33,142 nucleotides of DNA from Candidatus Sumerlaeota bacterium (GTDB taxonomy: Bacteria > Sumerlaeota > Sumerlaeia > SLMS01 > JAHLLQ01). Made by a program: the position numbers and the translations under genes. Below the pieces are notes generated by a model. That model did no database searches, was not told the DNA's origin, and saw only the letters and a program-made list of their open reading frames with translations. Every line of letters starts with the position of its first letter. Position 1 is the stretch's first letter. Location of the stretch: positions 1 through 33,142 of the forward strand of contig JASGMJ010000037.1 in NCBI GenBank assembly GCA_030156535.1. Reading direction: 5' to 3'. Of the stretch, positions 16,087 through 24,786 are shown one piece after another.

Positions 16087-17952
16087 ATGTGCGGAATCGT
16101 GGGAACAACGCTGGCGGAGGAGTGCCCGCCCGAGCTGCTGGCGCGGATGACGGGGGCGCTGGCGCATCGCGGCCCCGATGCGTCGGGCATGTGGCGGGAT
16201 GAGCGCGTGGCGCTGGGGCATCGGCGGCTGGCGATTCTGGACCCGACTCCCGCCGGAACCCAGCCGATGGCGTCGCCCGATGGCGGAGCCGTGATCGTCT
16301 ACAACGGCGAGGTCTACAATCATCGCCGCCTGCGCACGCTTCTCCCCCGCCGCGCATGGGCATCGGAATGCGACACGGAGACGCTGCTCGCCTTGTACGA
16401 GCACGAGGGACTGGCGTTTCTGGATCGCTTGACGGGGATGTTCGCGTTCGCGCTGTACGACGCACGGGCGGGGCGGCTGTTTCTGGTGCGCGATCGTTTG
16501 GGCATCAAGCCGCTGTACTATTCCTTCGACGGGCGGCGGTTGGTGTTCGCGTCAGAGCTGCGCGCGCTCCGTGTGCATCCGGCGTTCGACGCGGAAATCG
16601 ACCCGCGCGCTGTTGAGCAATACGCGCTGCTCAGCACAATCCCCGAGCCCCTGACAATTCATCGCGGCGCACACAAGCTGCCCGCCGGGCATCTGCTGGA
16701 GTACGACATCGCGAGCCGCAAGCTCTCGCTGCGCCGGTGGTGGGATCCGCGTGACTGGTTGCGCCTCGAAACGCCACCGCCCGCGAACCCCGCGAAGGCC
16801 ATTCGCCAGCATGTTGACCGGCTGGAAGAGTTGCTGACCGGAGCCGTGGAGGACCGCACGCTCTCCGACGTGCCGCTGGGATGTTTCCTCAGCGGCGGCA
16901 TCGATTCGTCGAGCGTGGCGCTGGCTCTCTCCGCGAAATCCATGGCGACGCCAAAAACGTTCTGCGTGGGCTTCGAGCAGGCAGCCTACGATGAGTCTGG
17001 GTATGCGGCGCGCATTGCAAAAGAATTGGGGACGGAGCATGTGACGGAGCGGCTGACGAGCGGCGACGCGCGCGCGCTCGTGCCGGGAATCGGCCGCGTT
17101 CTCGACGAGCCGTTCGCCGACGCTTCGTTCCTGCCGTCACTCCTGCTGTGCGAAGCAGCCAGGCGGCACGTGACAGTGGCTTTGTCGGGTGATGGCGGCG
17201 ACGAGATCTTCCTTGGCTATGATCGTTATCGGTGGCTGACCCAGGTGTTGGGCGCCACAGAGCACGTCCCGTTGTCACTGAGGCGGACGGCCGCGGCGAT
17301 GCTGGCGCGCGTGCCGCACTACCGCGCGTCGATGCTCGGCCGTGCAATGGGATGGAAGCGCGCCGAAGAGGCGTACCCGTGGATTTTCATCGGATGGAAC
17401 GCGGCATGGGCGGAATCGCTGCTCGGACGCCCGATCCATTTCGACCGCCACCCGCTGATGAAGTTTGTGCGCCAAGCGCGTGCTCTCCCTCCCGTGCGCG
17501 CAGCGGGCTACGCGGACCTGAGGCTGTACCTGCCCGACGATATTCTGACGAAGATGGACCGTGCGAGCATGTGGCATTCGCTCGAAGTGCGCGTGCCGCT
17601 GCTCGATCATCGCATCGTGCAGTGGTCGCTGGGTCTGCCCTCGTGGATTCAGGGAGCGCCGGAGGAACCGAAGCGCCTGCTTCGCCTGCTGCTCGCGCGG
17701 CACCTGCCCGAGCGTCTCTTCCGCCGGCCCAAGGCCGGGTTTGCGGTGCCGTTGCATCGCTGGCTGCGCGGTTCGTTGCGGCCGCTTCTTGAAGAAGCGC
17801 TCTCCCCTGCTGAGTTGCGCCGCCACGGCTTGTTCGATGCGCGCGCCGTACGCCAAACTATGGACCGCCATTTCAGCGGGCGATGGAATCACGAGAGGCA
17901 ACTGTGGACGTTACTGGCGTTCCAGCTCTGGTATGCGGAGACTCACCGATGA
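16087..17952 (+). CDS. asnB: Glutamine-hydrolysing asparagine synthetase family protein
   Basis: Uses glutamine, aspartate and ATP to form asparagine, or amidates a related substrate in surface polysaccharide pathways. The protein has 621 residues. Translation starts at MCGIVG, so Cys2 becomes the N-terminal nucleophile after Met removal; the frame is open further upstream, but any longer start would bury this cysteine. The glutaminase domain (1-210) shows RGPD, YNGEVYNH and RDRLGIKPLYY. The synthetase domain has the PP-loop LSGGIDSSS (268-276), SGDGGDE, and the later segment LPDDILTKMDRASMWHSLEVRVPLLD. The downstream glycosyltransferase overlaps it by four bases. That pairing is typical of exopolysaccharide or glycan clusters, so a role in glycan amidation is possible alongside plain asparagine synthesis. 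Confidence 0.92.
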   Translation: MCGIVGTTLAEECPPELLARMTGALAHRGPDASGMWRDERVALGHRRLAILDPTPAGTQPMASPDGGAVIVYNGEVYNHRRLRTLLPRRAWASECDTETLLALYEHEGLAFLDRLTGMFAFALYDARAGRLFLVRDRLGIKPLYYSFDGRRLVFASELRALRVHPAFDAEIDPRAVEQYALLSTIPEPLTIHRGAHKLPAGHLLEYDIASRKLSLRRWWDPRDWLRLETPPPANPAKAIRQHVDRLEELLTGAVEDRTLSDVPLGCFLSGGIDSSSVALALSAKSMATPKTFCVGFEQAAYDESGYAARIAKELGTEHVTERLTSGDARALVPGIGRVLDEPFADASFLPSLLLCEAARRHVTVALSGDGGDEIFLGYDRYRWLTQVLGATEHVPLSLRRTAAAMLARVPHYRASMLGRAMGWKRAEEAYPWIFIGWNAAWAESLLGRPIHFDRHPLMKFVRQARALPPVRAAGYADLRLYLPDDILTKMDRASMWHSLEVRVPLLDHRIVQWSLGLPSWIQGAPEEPKRLLRLLLARHLPERLFRRPKAGFAVPLHRWLRGSLRPLLEEALSPAELRRHGLFDARAVRQTMDRHFSGRWNHERQLWTLLAFQLWYAETHR

Positions 17953-18872
17953 CGCCGCGCGTGCTGCATCTGCTGACCCATGCCTGCGGCGGCGGCACCG
18001 AGCGCCACGTAGCGACGCTGTGCCATTACCTGCCCGGGCATCGCGGCGCGGCACTCGAAACACTGATGGGGTTTCCGTTTCACTGGAGGCGGTTGCCGTC
18101 GGTCCTGCGACGCCTGAGGCGCCATCGGCCTGACGTCGTTTTCTGCTATGGGCTGCGGGCTCATGCGATCGCAGTGCTGGCGTGGCCCACACGCGGGCCG
18201 GTGCTTATCGGATGTATGCGGGGGGAAGTGGACTTCGCTGGTTGGAAGGAAGGAGCGCGAAGATTGCTCCGTCCCCGATTTGCGACTTGGGTGGCGAACT
18301 CGCGTGCGGTGCTGGGCAACGAGCGCGGCTGCATCATAACGACGGGCGTTGCCGCGCCGCGCAAAAGCGAGGAGCCCCTGCTTGCCGGCTTCACCCGGCC
18401 GGTGTTTGGCGTGCTGGCGAACGAGCGCCCCGTGAAGGGGCACGGATGGCTGCTCGGGATCTGGAATCGCGAGCAGCCGATGGGAACACTCGTGTTCGGC
18501 GGAAAACTGAGCGAGGCAACACGACGGAAAGCCGAGGCGCTCGGCGTGATTTGCACGGGCACTGTGAGCGCCGGGCCGTTTCTCAAGTCACTCGATGCGC
18601 TGCTGATCCCGAGCGAAAGCGAAAGCATTCCCCGTGTTTTTTACGAGGCGCGGGTGCGCGGCGTGCCGGTGCTCTCAACGCCAGCGGGAGGCATTGGCGA
18701 AGAGATGAGGGACGGAGAAGACGGGCGCGTGGCGCCGCGCGAGGAGTGGGCGCCGTTGCTGAAGAAACCGTGGGACTGGATCGCACAGGCGCGGAAGCAG
18801 CCACGGCGCGGCGGCCTGGACGAGATGCTGGGCGAGTACGAGCGCCTTGTGACGGAGTTGCTCCCTCCTTAA
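17949..18872 (+). CDS. GT-B fold glycosyltransferase, GT4-like
   Basis: A 307-residue retaining-type glycosyltransferase predicted to add a sugar during surface polysaccharide or glycolipid assembly. The N-terminal domain opens with RVLHLLTHACGGGTERHVATL, the usual glycine-rich GT4 entry loop. The C-terminal donor-binding domain contains the EX7E motif (E225 and E233, in PSESESIPRVFYEA), followed by GVPVLSTPAGGIGE. The ATG at 17949 overlaps the asnB stop as ATGA, which points to translational coupling; an open frame upstream is not needed. The protein is short for GT4 (often 350-400), mainly because the N-terminal half is compact. Confidence 0.88.
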   Translation: MTPRVLHLLTHACGGGTERHVATLCHYLPGHRGAALETLMGFPFHWRRLPSVLRRLRRHRPDVVFCYGLRAHAIAVLAWPTRGPVLIGCMRGEVDFAGWKEGARRLLRPRFATWVANSRAVLGNERGCIITTGVAAPRKSEEPLLAGFTRPVFGVLANERPVKGHGWLLGIWNREQPMGTLVFGGKLSEATRRKAEALGVICTGTVSAGPFLKSLDALLIPSESESIPRVFYEARVRGVPVLSTPAGGIGEEMRDGEDGRVAPREEWAPLLKKPWDWIAQARKQPRRGGLDEMLGEYERLVTELLPP

Positions 18873-18875
18873 AGA

Positions 18876-18907
18876 GCGAGACCGGCGCACATGGACACCG
18901 GTCTCGC
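18876..18907. terminator. Bidirectional hairpin between convergent genes
   Basis: A perfect 10-bp stem (GCGAGACCGG at 18876-18885, CCGGTCTCGC at 18898-18907) with a 12-base loop lies between the glycosyltransferase stop (18872) and the stop of the converging Calx-beta gene (18931). T-tracts are weak on both sides, so it may work with Rho. Confidence 0.6.
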
Positions 18908-18930
18908 ACAACAACCGTTGGGCAGCGTGG

Positions 18931-21900
18931 TCAGTACAGGTTCCACTCTCCGACGCGCGTTCCCGCAGGCACGTCAATCGTGAAGGTGATGGGCGCGGAA
19001 GGCACGGCACCCTCGTCTTCTATCGTAAAGGCAAACGTGTCCTGTGCGGAAACGGACGTCGCACCAAAGAAATGGTAGCTGATCGTTCCCTGATCGGCTT
19101 CGGCCAGCGTAAAGCTGTCGCCGACGCCCAGCGCCACAACTGCCTTTGAGGCACGGCGCAGTTCACCAAGCGTCGGCGCCGTAGTGACCGTGACCTTCAG
19201 AGCGGACAGGGGCGAGTCGACGTCGTCCACGCCAAACATGGAGGAAGAGAGGACGAAGCCTGTTTCCCCATTGGGAACCGCTCCTTCGGCGGAAGCAACA
19301 ACGTCCGGCGGGTCGTTCTCCGCTGTGTCATCGTCAATAAACGTCAGCGTCCACTCAGTCGTGGCACCGAAGACCGTCGTCGAGGCGGGTTGGGGGTTCG
19401 ACAGTGTGGCGATCACGGTCTCGTCCGCTTCGTCGAAGCGATCACCGATCAAGCCGACCTGGTAATTGCACCGGAAGGCACCGTCGCCGAAAGTGATCGT
19501 GGACCCATCTACGGTAACGCCCGTTCCGGGTTCGGCCGTCAGGGTGTAGTCCTCGCCAAGAACCGCGGTTCCGCCAAAGGCAATATCGACGGTGGCGATG
19601 CCTTTGTGGGTGCCGTCGCGTATCACCTGGAGGGTAAGGTTGGTAACGCCCGAATCCTTTTCAGAGAACGAGGTAATACCGCTGAATATCCTGATATACG
19701 AGTCGTCATCGATCAGGTTGATCGTGGAAGTTGAAGGGCTGGTAGTCGTTGCCAGCGAATCCGTCGGAGTCACGACGAAGCGCACATAGTCCCCCGTCTC
19801 GTATTCCGCATCGTCGAAAATCTCGACAGGAACGGTCTTGAGGTCTTCACCCGGCAGGAAAGTCACGAGCATCGGGAAGTCCGAGCCCTTGAAGTCCGTC
19901 GTGGCATCGGTCCCCGATCCCTTGGCCTGAACGGCAACCTGCACGACGGTGGTGTTGTTGAGGTTTGTGCTTCTGCGCAGCTTGAGGTCGTCGATGATGC
20001 GCGATGGACCTTCATCGACATTGGTGTTACTGGCGGTGAAGAAGACGACCGGAGTCGGATCGTTGTCGAGGATCGTGATCTGCCGCGACTCGGGCGCCAC
20101 GATGCGAACGAACTCGGGGGGGAAGGGCTCGCTCAGCGTCAGACTGAGCGTCCGATCGGGATTATCCATCAGATTGCCAAACACGGGCACGGTGATTGTG
20201 GCCTGAGTGGAGTTGGGGTTGAAGTTGATGATGCCACCGCCACCCGCGATGTTGGTGCCGGTGACGACCTCCTCATCGTAATCGACGCCTTTGACGGCAG
20301 TGCCGCCCAACGTGTACTTCACATTGGAGTAGGCACTCGGATAGCCCAAACGGTTGATCGTGAAGACGACGTTGGATGTGCCCGAGTTCCCTTCCGTCAG
20401 TGTCGTCGAGGGTGAAACCGTAAGGTGGTACTCGCGGTCGTCGTCGAGGAGCACTACCCGCCCCGTGGAAGGCGAACCGATGTTGGCCGGGTCGATGGTT
20501 TCGATGTTGAGATAGAAGTCCTCCTCGGGTGACTCGATCACAGCGTCGTCCCAGAGCGTGAGAGGAACGATCAATTCCGTCTCGCCCGGGTCGAAGGTGA
20601 CGATCATCGGGAAGACGGAATTATCGAAGTCCTTGCCGGCGGTCTGCGTCGCACCACCAGTGGCGGTCCCGTTGGTCAGCGTGAGGCGCACCTGAGTGCT
20701 GAAGCCGAGGGCGCTGCCATTGCGCTGGAGAGTGACAGGACTGGTCGCGTAAGGGCCGTCTTCGTCGTAGTAGAAGATCGTATCGGCGAACTTCACGGTA
20801 GGCGTTTCGTCGTCGAGAATCGTAACAGTGGTTTCCGTGTTGCTGCCGATGAGCTGACCCGAGGGAACACTGAACTCCAGAGTGATGGTCTCGTTCCCCT
20901 CCAGGTCGGAATCGTCGAAGACCGGGAGGTTGAACTCGGCCTCGGTTTCCGTATCCGCGAAGGAGACAGTGACCGGAAAAATGCTGTTGTCGAAGTCGTT
21001 TCCACCGCCCGCGGAGGAGCCACCGGTGGCGGTGGAGCTCTTGACGGTGACGGTGACGTCGAGTGCTCCCGTGCCGTTCGAGCGCTCCATGCGAACAGGG
21101 ATCATGCCCGCCGCGTCGTTCTCGTCGATGGAATCGGAAGAACTTGCGAAGTGGACACCCGAGGAGAGCGAGAAGTGCTCGGCATGAACATCATCCAGCA
21201 AATACCACACGGCCACTCCCTTGGTGCCGTCGGGGGTCATAGCCACGACGTTGCCGGTGCTGCCCAGACGGCTGCGCTCGTCATTCATGCGCTGGTAACC
21301 CGAGTTGTTGCTGCTGGTTGCACTGAAGTGGCGGAACCAGTTGCCGCGCAGGGAAGAGGTTGATGAAATATATGTCTGCCAGGTGAGGATGTAGTCGCCA
21401 GCAGAGGAAATCGCCACGCGGGGATCGAGCACCTCATTGCTGCCATTATTGGCGGCGCTCAGGAGATAGTAGATTCGCACGCCCTCGGCGTTGTACTTCG
21501 CGAGGGAAACGCTACGCTGGTCGGTGCCGCTCAGGGCCGTGACGACGAACTCGCCGCTCGCGTTCATGGCCACGTGGGGGGAGCGGGGTTGGCCGGTGTA
21601 GGTAGCGACGCTGATGGCGGAGAATTCCGAACCGATGGGAGTGCCGTCGGCCTCAAAGCGCTGGCCGCTGATCGAGTACAGTGTGTGCGATCTGGCCCAA
21701 ACGACAACGAAGCGGCCATCGGGTGCCATTGCCACCGATGTATCGGCGAGCGCTCCCTTGAAGTTCGTGTTACAGGTGATCGGGAGTCCGACGAGTTGGG
21801 CGCTCGCGTTGAGGCGCTGGGCAACGATGGTGTTGCTCGGGCCATCGGCATAAGCCACGACGTAGTTGCCCGCACCGTCGGCCGCAATCGAGGGGCGAGA

Positions 21901-22365
21901 GTTGGTGCTGGGATAACTCGGAGAGATCGAGAAATCACTCCGCTTCACGGTGTTGTTGGCGTAGTAGGCCTTCCCATAGATACGCCAGTACGTTCCGGAA
22001 GCGGCACCGTTGGCGTACTGGTACCAGATGACCATCCAATCACCGTTGTCGGCAATCGCGATGTCCGGGTAGTACTTGTCGAGGATCGATGAAGTGGCAC
22101 TGACCACGATTTCGCCTGTCAGGGGAGTGCCGCTCGCGTTGTACTTGCGGGCGACGATCTCCTTGCCGTCGCGATGCCACACGACAATATAGTTGCCGTC
22201 GCTGTCCATCGCCACGCGGGGATGCTGATTATTCACACCAGTGGTTGTGTTTACGGTAAAGGAGGCTCCCGCAAAGGTCACCGTGCCCCGCGCAGGTGTC
22301 GTGGAACCGACAAAGACGACGAGAGCCACCGCCAGTATCCCCCAGACTGTTCCGCTCAATCGCAT
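18931..22365 (-). CDS. Large secreted protein: seven propeller-like repeats, five Calx-beta domains, C-terminal cadherin/CSPG-like domain
   Basis: Predicted exported or cell-surface protein of 1144 residues. A signal peptide covers about the first 27 residues (hydrophobic core ILAVALVVFVGS, end PARG). Residues about 50-400 hold seven repeats of the pattern VAM-x-x-DG-x-(Y/F)-VV-x-W, as expected for a seven-bladed beta-propeller. Five Calx-beta domains follow (about 405-1010), each with NFDE/DFDNS-type starts and ending in an acidic LDDD-like element that normally binds calcium. The last 130 residues resemble a CSPG/cadherin-like repeat (PTLGELRR, FTLAEADQGTISYHFFG). No sortase, PEP-CTERM or T9SS tail is seen. 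An adhesion or matrix role is inference. The ATG at 22365 is preferred over 22371 because GGAG sits seven bases before it. Confidence 0.88.
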   Translation of the reverse strand: MRLSGTVWGILAVALVVFVGSTTPARGTVTFAGASFTVNTTTGVNNQHPRVAMDSDGNYIVVWHRDGKEIVARKYNASGTPLTGEIVVSATSSILDKYYPDIAIADNGDWMVIWYQYANGAASGTYWRIYGKAYYANNTVKRSDFSISPSYPSTNSRPSIAADGAGNYVVAYADGPSNTIVAQRLNASAQLVGLPITCNTNFKGALADTSVAMAPDGRFVVVWARSHTLYSISGQRFEADGTPIGSEFSAISVATYTGQPRSPHVAMNASGEFVVTALSGTDQRSVSLAKYNAEGVRIYYLLSAANNGSNEVLDPRVAISSAGDYILTWQTYISSTSSLRGNWFRHFSATSSNNSGYQRMNDERSRLGSTGNVVAMTPDGTKGVAVWYLLDDVHAEHFSLSSGVHFASSSDSIDENDAAGMIPVRMERSNGTGALDVTVTVKSSTATGGSSAGGGNDFDNSIFPVTVSFADTETEAEFNLPVFDDSDLEGNETITLEFSVPSGQLIGSNTETTVTILDDETPTVKFADTIFYYDEDGPYATSPVTLQRNGSALGFSTQVRLTLTNGTATGGATQTAGKDFDNSVFPMIVTFDPGETELIVPLTLWDDAVIESPEEDFYLNIETIDPANIGSPSTGRVVLLDDDREYHLTVSPSTTLTEGNSGTSNVVFTINRLGYPSAYSNVKYTLGGTAVKGVDYDEEVVTGTNIAGGGGIINFNPNSTQATITVPVFGNLMDNPDRTLSLTLSEPFPPEFVRIVAPESRQITILDNDPTPVVFFTASNTNVDEGPSRIIDDLKLRRSTNLNNTTVVQVAVQAKGSGTDATTDFKGSDFPMLVTFLPGEDLKTVPVEIFDDAEYETGDYVRFVVTPTDSLATTTSPSTSTINLIDDDSYIRIFSGITSFSEKDSGVTNLTLQVIRDGTHKGIATVDIAFGGTAVLGEDYTLTAEPGTGVTVDGSTITFGDGAFRCNYQVGLIGDRFDEADETVIATLSNPQPASTTVFGATTEWTLTFIDDDTAENDPPDVVASAEGAVPNGETGFVLSSSMFGVDDVDSPLSALKVTVTTAPTLGELRRASKAVVALGVGDSFTLAEADQGTISYHFFGATSVSAQDTFAFTIEDEGAVPSAPITFTIDVPAGTRVGEWNLY

Positions 22366-22372
22366 GTTCATT

Positions 22373-22376
22373 CTCC
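22373..22376 (-). promoter_or_regulatory. Ribosome binding site choosing between two ATGs of the Calx-beta gene
   Basis: Minus-strand GGAG is seven bases from the ATG at 22365 but only one base from the ATG at 22371. Initiation should therefore occur at the second methionine codon (MRLSG). Confidence 0.75.
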
Positions 22377-22554
22377 GTCCGAATAGTTGATATGATCCGG
22401 GCGTCCCGTCACCTTCGGAACTCAGTGGCTAAACTGCGGATGCGTCAGGACCATGCGAAAGTCAAATCGACTGGTCAATGACAGTTGGGCTGTCCGCACG
22501 AATTCTTCACGGGGGTGTGTGATAATGCATGAATCCCATCAGTTCGCGATGAGA

Positions 22555-23622
22555 TCAGGCCCCTGGCTTCATGCGGTTGAGGTTGATGCAGGAGTGGCAG
22601 GACTCGGGGATTTCACCGCGCAGCCACTGGCGGCGGAACTCGACGTAGCGCGGGGATTCGAGGATCTCGGCGAAGTCCTTGAGGGTGATTCCGCCCATGA
22701 CGCCATCGTCCTTGGGCCTCTCCTCGGGGAGGATGTAGGGCTTCACGTCGAGCTTGTTGAGGTAGCAGCAGGAGGAGACGTTTCCAATGTAGTCGATGAA
22801 GACCTGGTTGGCGGGGCGGGCAATGCACTGGCCGTCGCGCACGAAGGTTCGCGGGTGGATTTCGAGTTCGAGGCCGGTTTCCCTGCCTACTTGGCGGAGT
22901 TCTTCGAGAGCCGCTTCGAGTTTGGCGTCCCACTCCGCGCCCGGCGGATCGACGAGCCCGGTGTTCCAGAGGGCGTTGCCGAGGTCCTCGCGGTTGATCG
23001 CCGTCTCCATGTGCTTGGCGTGGAAGCGCTCGAAGCCGTACTGGGCGGCGAGGCGCGCGGCCCCGACCATCTCGTGCAGGTTGTTCTTCATCATGACGAA
23101 GGCCCACTCCAGCCTGGTCTTCGAGCCCATTTCGCGGCGCAGATCGGCCATGTGCTTCATGCGTTGCTGGAGGATGTCGAAGGTGCCCTTGCCGCGCACG
23201 AACTCGTAGGTCTTCGGGTCGGAGGCGTCGCAGGAGATATTGATCATGTCGAGCCCGGTCTCGAGGACGCGGCGGGAGAGCGGCTCTTTGAGCAGCAGGC
23301 CGTTGGAGGTGAAGCAGACCCAGAGGCCGGCCTGCTTGCACAACGCCAGCATTTCAACCAGGTGCTTGTTCATCAGCGGCTCGCCCCAGCCGGTGAGGTG
23401 GACGTACTTGAACTTCGGCAGGATGGGGACGACGCGTTCCTTGAAGAGTTCGATGGGAAACGAGCCCTGGAGGGACTCGTCGAAGTGGCGGGGGCACATG
23501 AAGCACTTGAGGTTGCACTGATAGGAGGACTCGATGTTGAGCGTGTCCGGGAAAGGGAGAGGGGAGTCGCGGCGGGTCAGCCGGTCTCTGAGGTTCTTGA
23601 GTTTATCGGCGACAAGGGTCAT
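22555..23622 (-). CDS. Radical SAM protein with SPASM-type C-terminal cysteines
   Basis: A 355-residue radical S-adenosylmethionine enzyme. C36-x3-C40-x2-C43 (SSYQCNLKCFMCPRHF) binds the 4Fe-4S cluster that cleaves SAM. LTGWGEPLMN is the GGE-like SAM-binding motif, and SNGLLL and ISCDASDPKTYE follow in the barrel. The C-terminal third has further cysteines (GQCIARP, VSSCCYLN, ESCHSC) arranged like a SPASM or twitch auxiliary cluster domain. Relatives modify peptides, sugars or cell-wall precursors, and the substrate here cannot be read. No small precursor peptide is evident next to it. It lies upstream of the Calx-beta gene on the same strand with a 189-base gap, so co-transcription is possible. 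No clear ribosome binding site precedes the ATG. Confidence 0.88.
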   Translation of the reverse strand: MTLVADKLKNLRDRLTRRDSPLPFPDTLNIESSYQCNLKCFMCPRHFDESLQGSFPIELFKERVVPILPKFKYVHLTGWGEPLMNKHLVEMLALCKQAGLWVCFTSNGLLLKEPLSRRVLETGLDMINISCDASDPKTYEFVRGKGTFDILQQRMKHMADLRREMGSKTRLEWAFVMMKNNLHEMVGAARLAAQYGFERFHAKHMETAINREDLGNALWNTGLVDPPGAEWDAKLEAALEELRQVGRETGLELEIHPRTFVRDGQCIARPANQVFIDYIGNVSSCCYLNKLDVKPYILPEERPKDDGVMGGITLKDFAEILESPRYVEFRRQWLRGEIPESCHSCINLNRMKPGA

Positions 23623-24052
23623 GGGATCGAGGCTTCTTTCTCGGAATCCGGCGGTGGAAAACGGCCGGCAGACAGGTTGTCAGGGAAGCGGTGCGGCGGA
23701 CAAGCCTTGCCGCAGGCCGTCTGGTGGGCAACACTGGTGCCCCATTGGCTCCGCTCATGCCCTGCTTATCGTGTGCGGCACGGCGCGTGCCAGCACCAAG
23801 GTGCGAGAATAAGAGCAAGGATGCCGGGGGCTGGCAATGGGGGAAACGCCATGCTGAGGGAAGAAGTGCCAGGTGCCTCAATGGGGGCAAACGAAAGAGC
23901 GCGGCGAAGTAATGTAAAGCGCGTGGCGGGATGCTAAAAATAGTGGGTGAAACGTCGTTGACCCCCTGCCAAAGGGGAGGGCATTTATCCCACTTGCTTT
24001 GCGGGTGATATTTCCTCCCGCCATTGCTTGTGAAAGGAATCGTTCACTCGTC
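23623..24052. other. Intergenic region upstream of sdhC
   Basis: This 430-base gap between divergent genes holds no convincing gene. The only named elements are a TTGACC (23958-23963) that could be a -35 box, with poor -10 candidates (ATTTAT at 23983), and two copies of CAATGGGGG (23835, 23879) that may be chance. An AAGGA lies about 14 bases before the sdhC ATG. Confidence 0.4.
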
Positions 24053-24745
24053 ATGACCAACACGCAGTATTTCCTGATTCGACGGCTTCACTCCCTGCTG
24101 GGCGTGATTCCGCTGGGAGTTTTTCTGTTCGCCCATATGACGACGAACAGCATGGCCTTCTTTGGGCAGGAAGCCTTCGACCACAAGGTGGACCTGATTC
24201 ACTCGCTGGGGCCGTTGCTTCCGTTCGTGGAGGCAGCGATGATTTTCGTGCCGCTGGCGCTGCACATCATCATCGGTATTGTGATCGCGCAAACGGGAGT
24301 GAGCAACACGAGCGATTTGGGCTACGCCCGCAACTGGGCCTACACACTGCAGCGCTGGACCGGTTGGGCCGCAGTGGCGTTCATCGTCTACCATGCGTTC
24401 TCGCTGCGCATTCTCGACGTCGCGGGCGGACGCGAGAACTTCTTCGCCTACATGTCGTACCTTTTCCGCTTCAGCCCGGTCTGGCCGGTGTGGCTGGCCG
24501 TTTATCTTCTGGGCGGCGTGGCGGTGATCTACCACTTTGCGAACGGCCTGTGCACGTTCTGCATGACGTGGGGGATCACGGTGGGGCCGAAGAGCCAGAA
24601 AGTGATGGCCGGAATTGCGGCGGCAACGGCCGTGTTGCTGCTCAGCATGTTGATCGGCTCGATGATCGGATTCTATATCAACGCGCCGGCCGAGGCGGCG
24701 GCGATGGGCTCGGCCATTCAGGCAAACGTGCCCGCAGCCCACTAA
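24053..24745 (+). CDS. sdhC: Succinate dehydrogenase cytochrome b558 subunit (di-heme membrane anchor)
   Basis: Membrane anchor of respiratory complex II, passing electrons from succinate to quinone. The 230-residue protein has about five transmembrane helices and matches the Bacillus-type subunit. Histidines occur at 13, 28, 71, 114 and 161, essentially the spacing of the conserved histidines (13, 28, 70, 113, 155) in Bacillus subtilis SdhC, so two heme b groups are predicted (H28/H114 and H71/H161). RRLHSLLGVIPLGVFLFAHM is the family signature. The frame is open to an ATG at 23999, but the M at 24053 gives the normal start (MTNTQYFLIRRLHS). It heads the sdhCAB operon, with 41 bases to sdhA. 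A di-heme single anchor implies a menaquinone-type enzyme. Confidence 0.93.
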   Translation: MTNTQYFLIRRLHSLLGVIPLGVFLFAHMTTNSMAFFGQEAFDHKVDLIHSLGPLLPFVEAAMIFVPLALHIIIGIVIAQTGVSNTSDLGYARNWAYTLQRWTGWAAVAFIVYHAFSLRILDVAGGRENFFAYMSYLFRFSPVWPVWLAVYLLGGVAVIYHFANGLCTFCMTWGITVGPKSQKVMAGIAAATAVLLLSMLIGSMIGFYINAPAEAAAMGSAIQANVPAAH

Positions 24746-24786
24746 TCGACGAACGGCGAGTCACCTGACCCGAGGAGTTTTTTGAG

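Noticed and set aside
22518..22526. A strong extended -10 promoter (TGTGATAAT) on the plus strand
   Set aside because: No matching -35 box lies 17 bases upstream, and the only downstream sequence is antisense to the radical SAM gene, so I treat it as chance.
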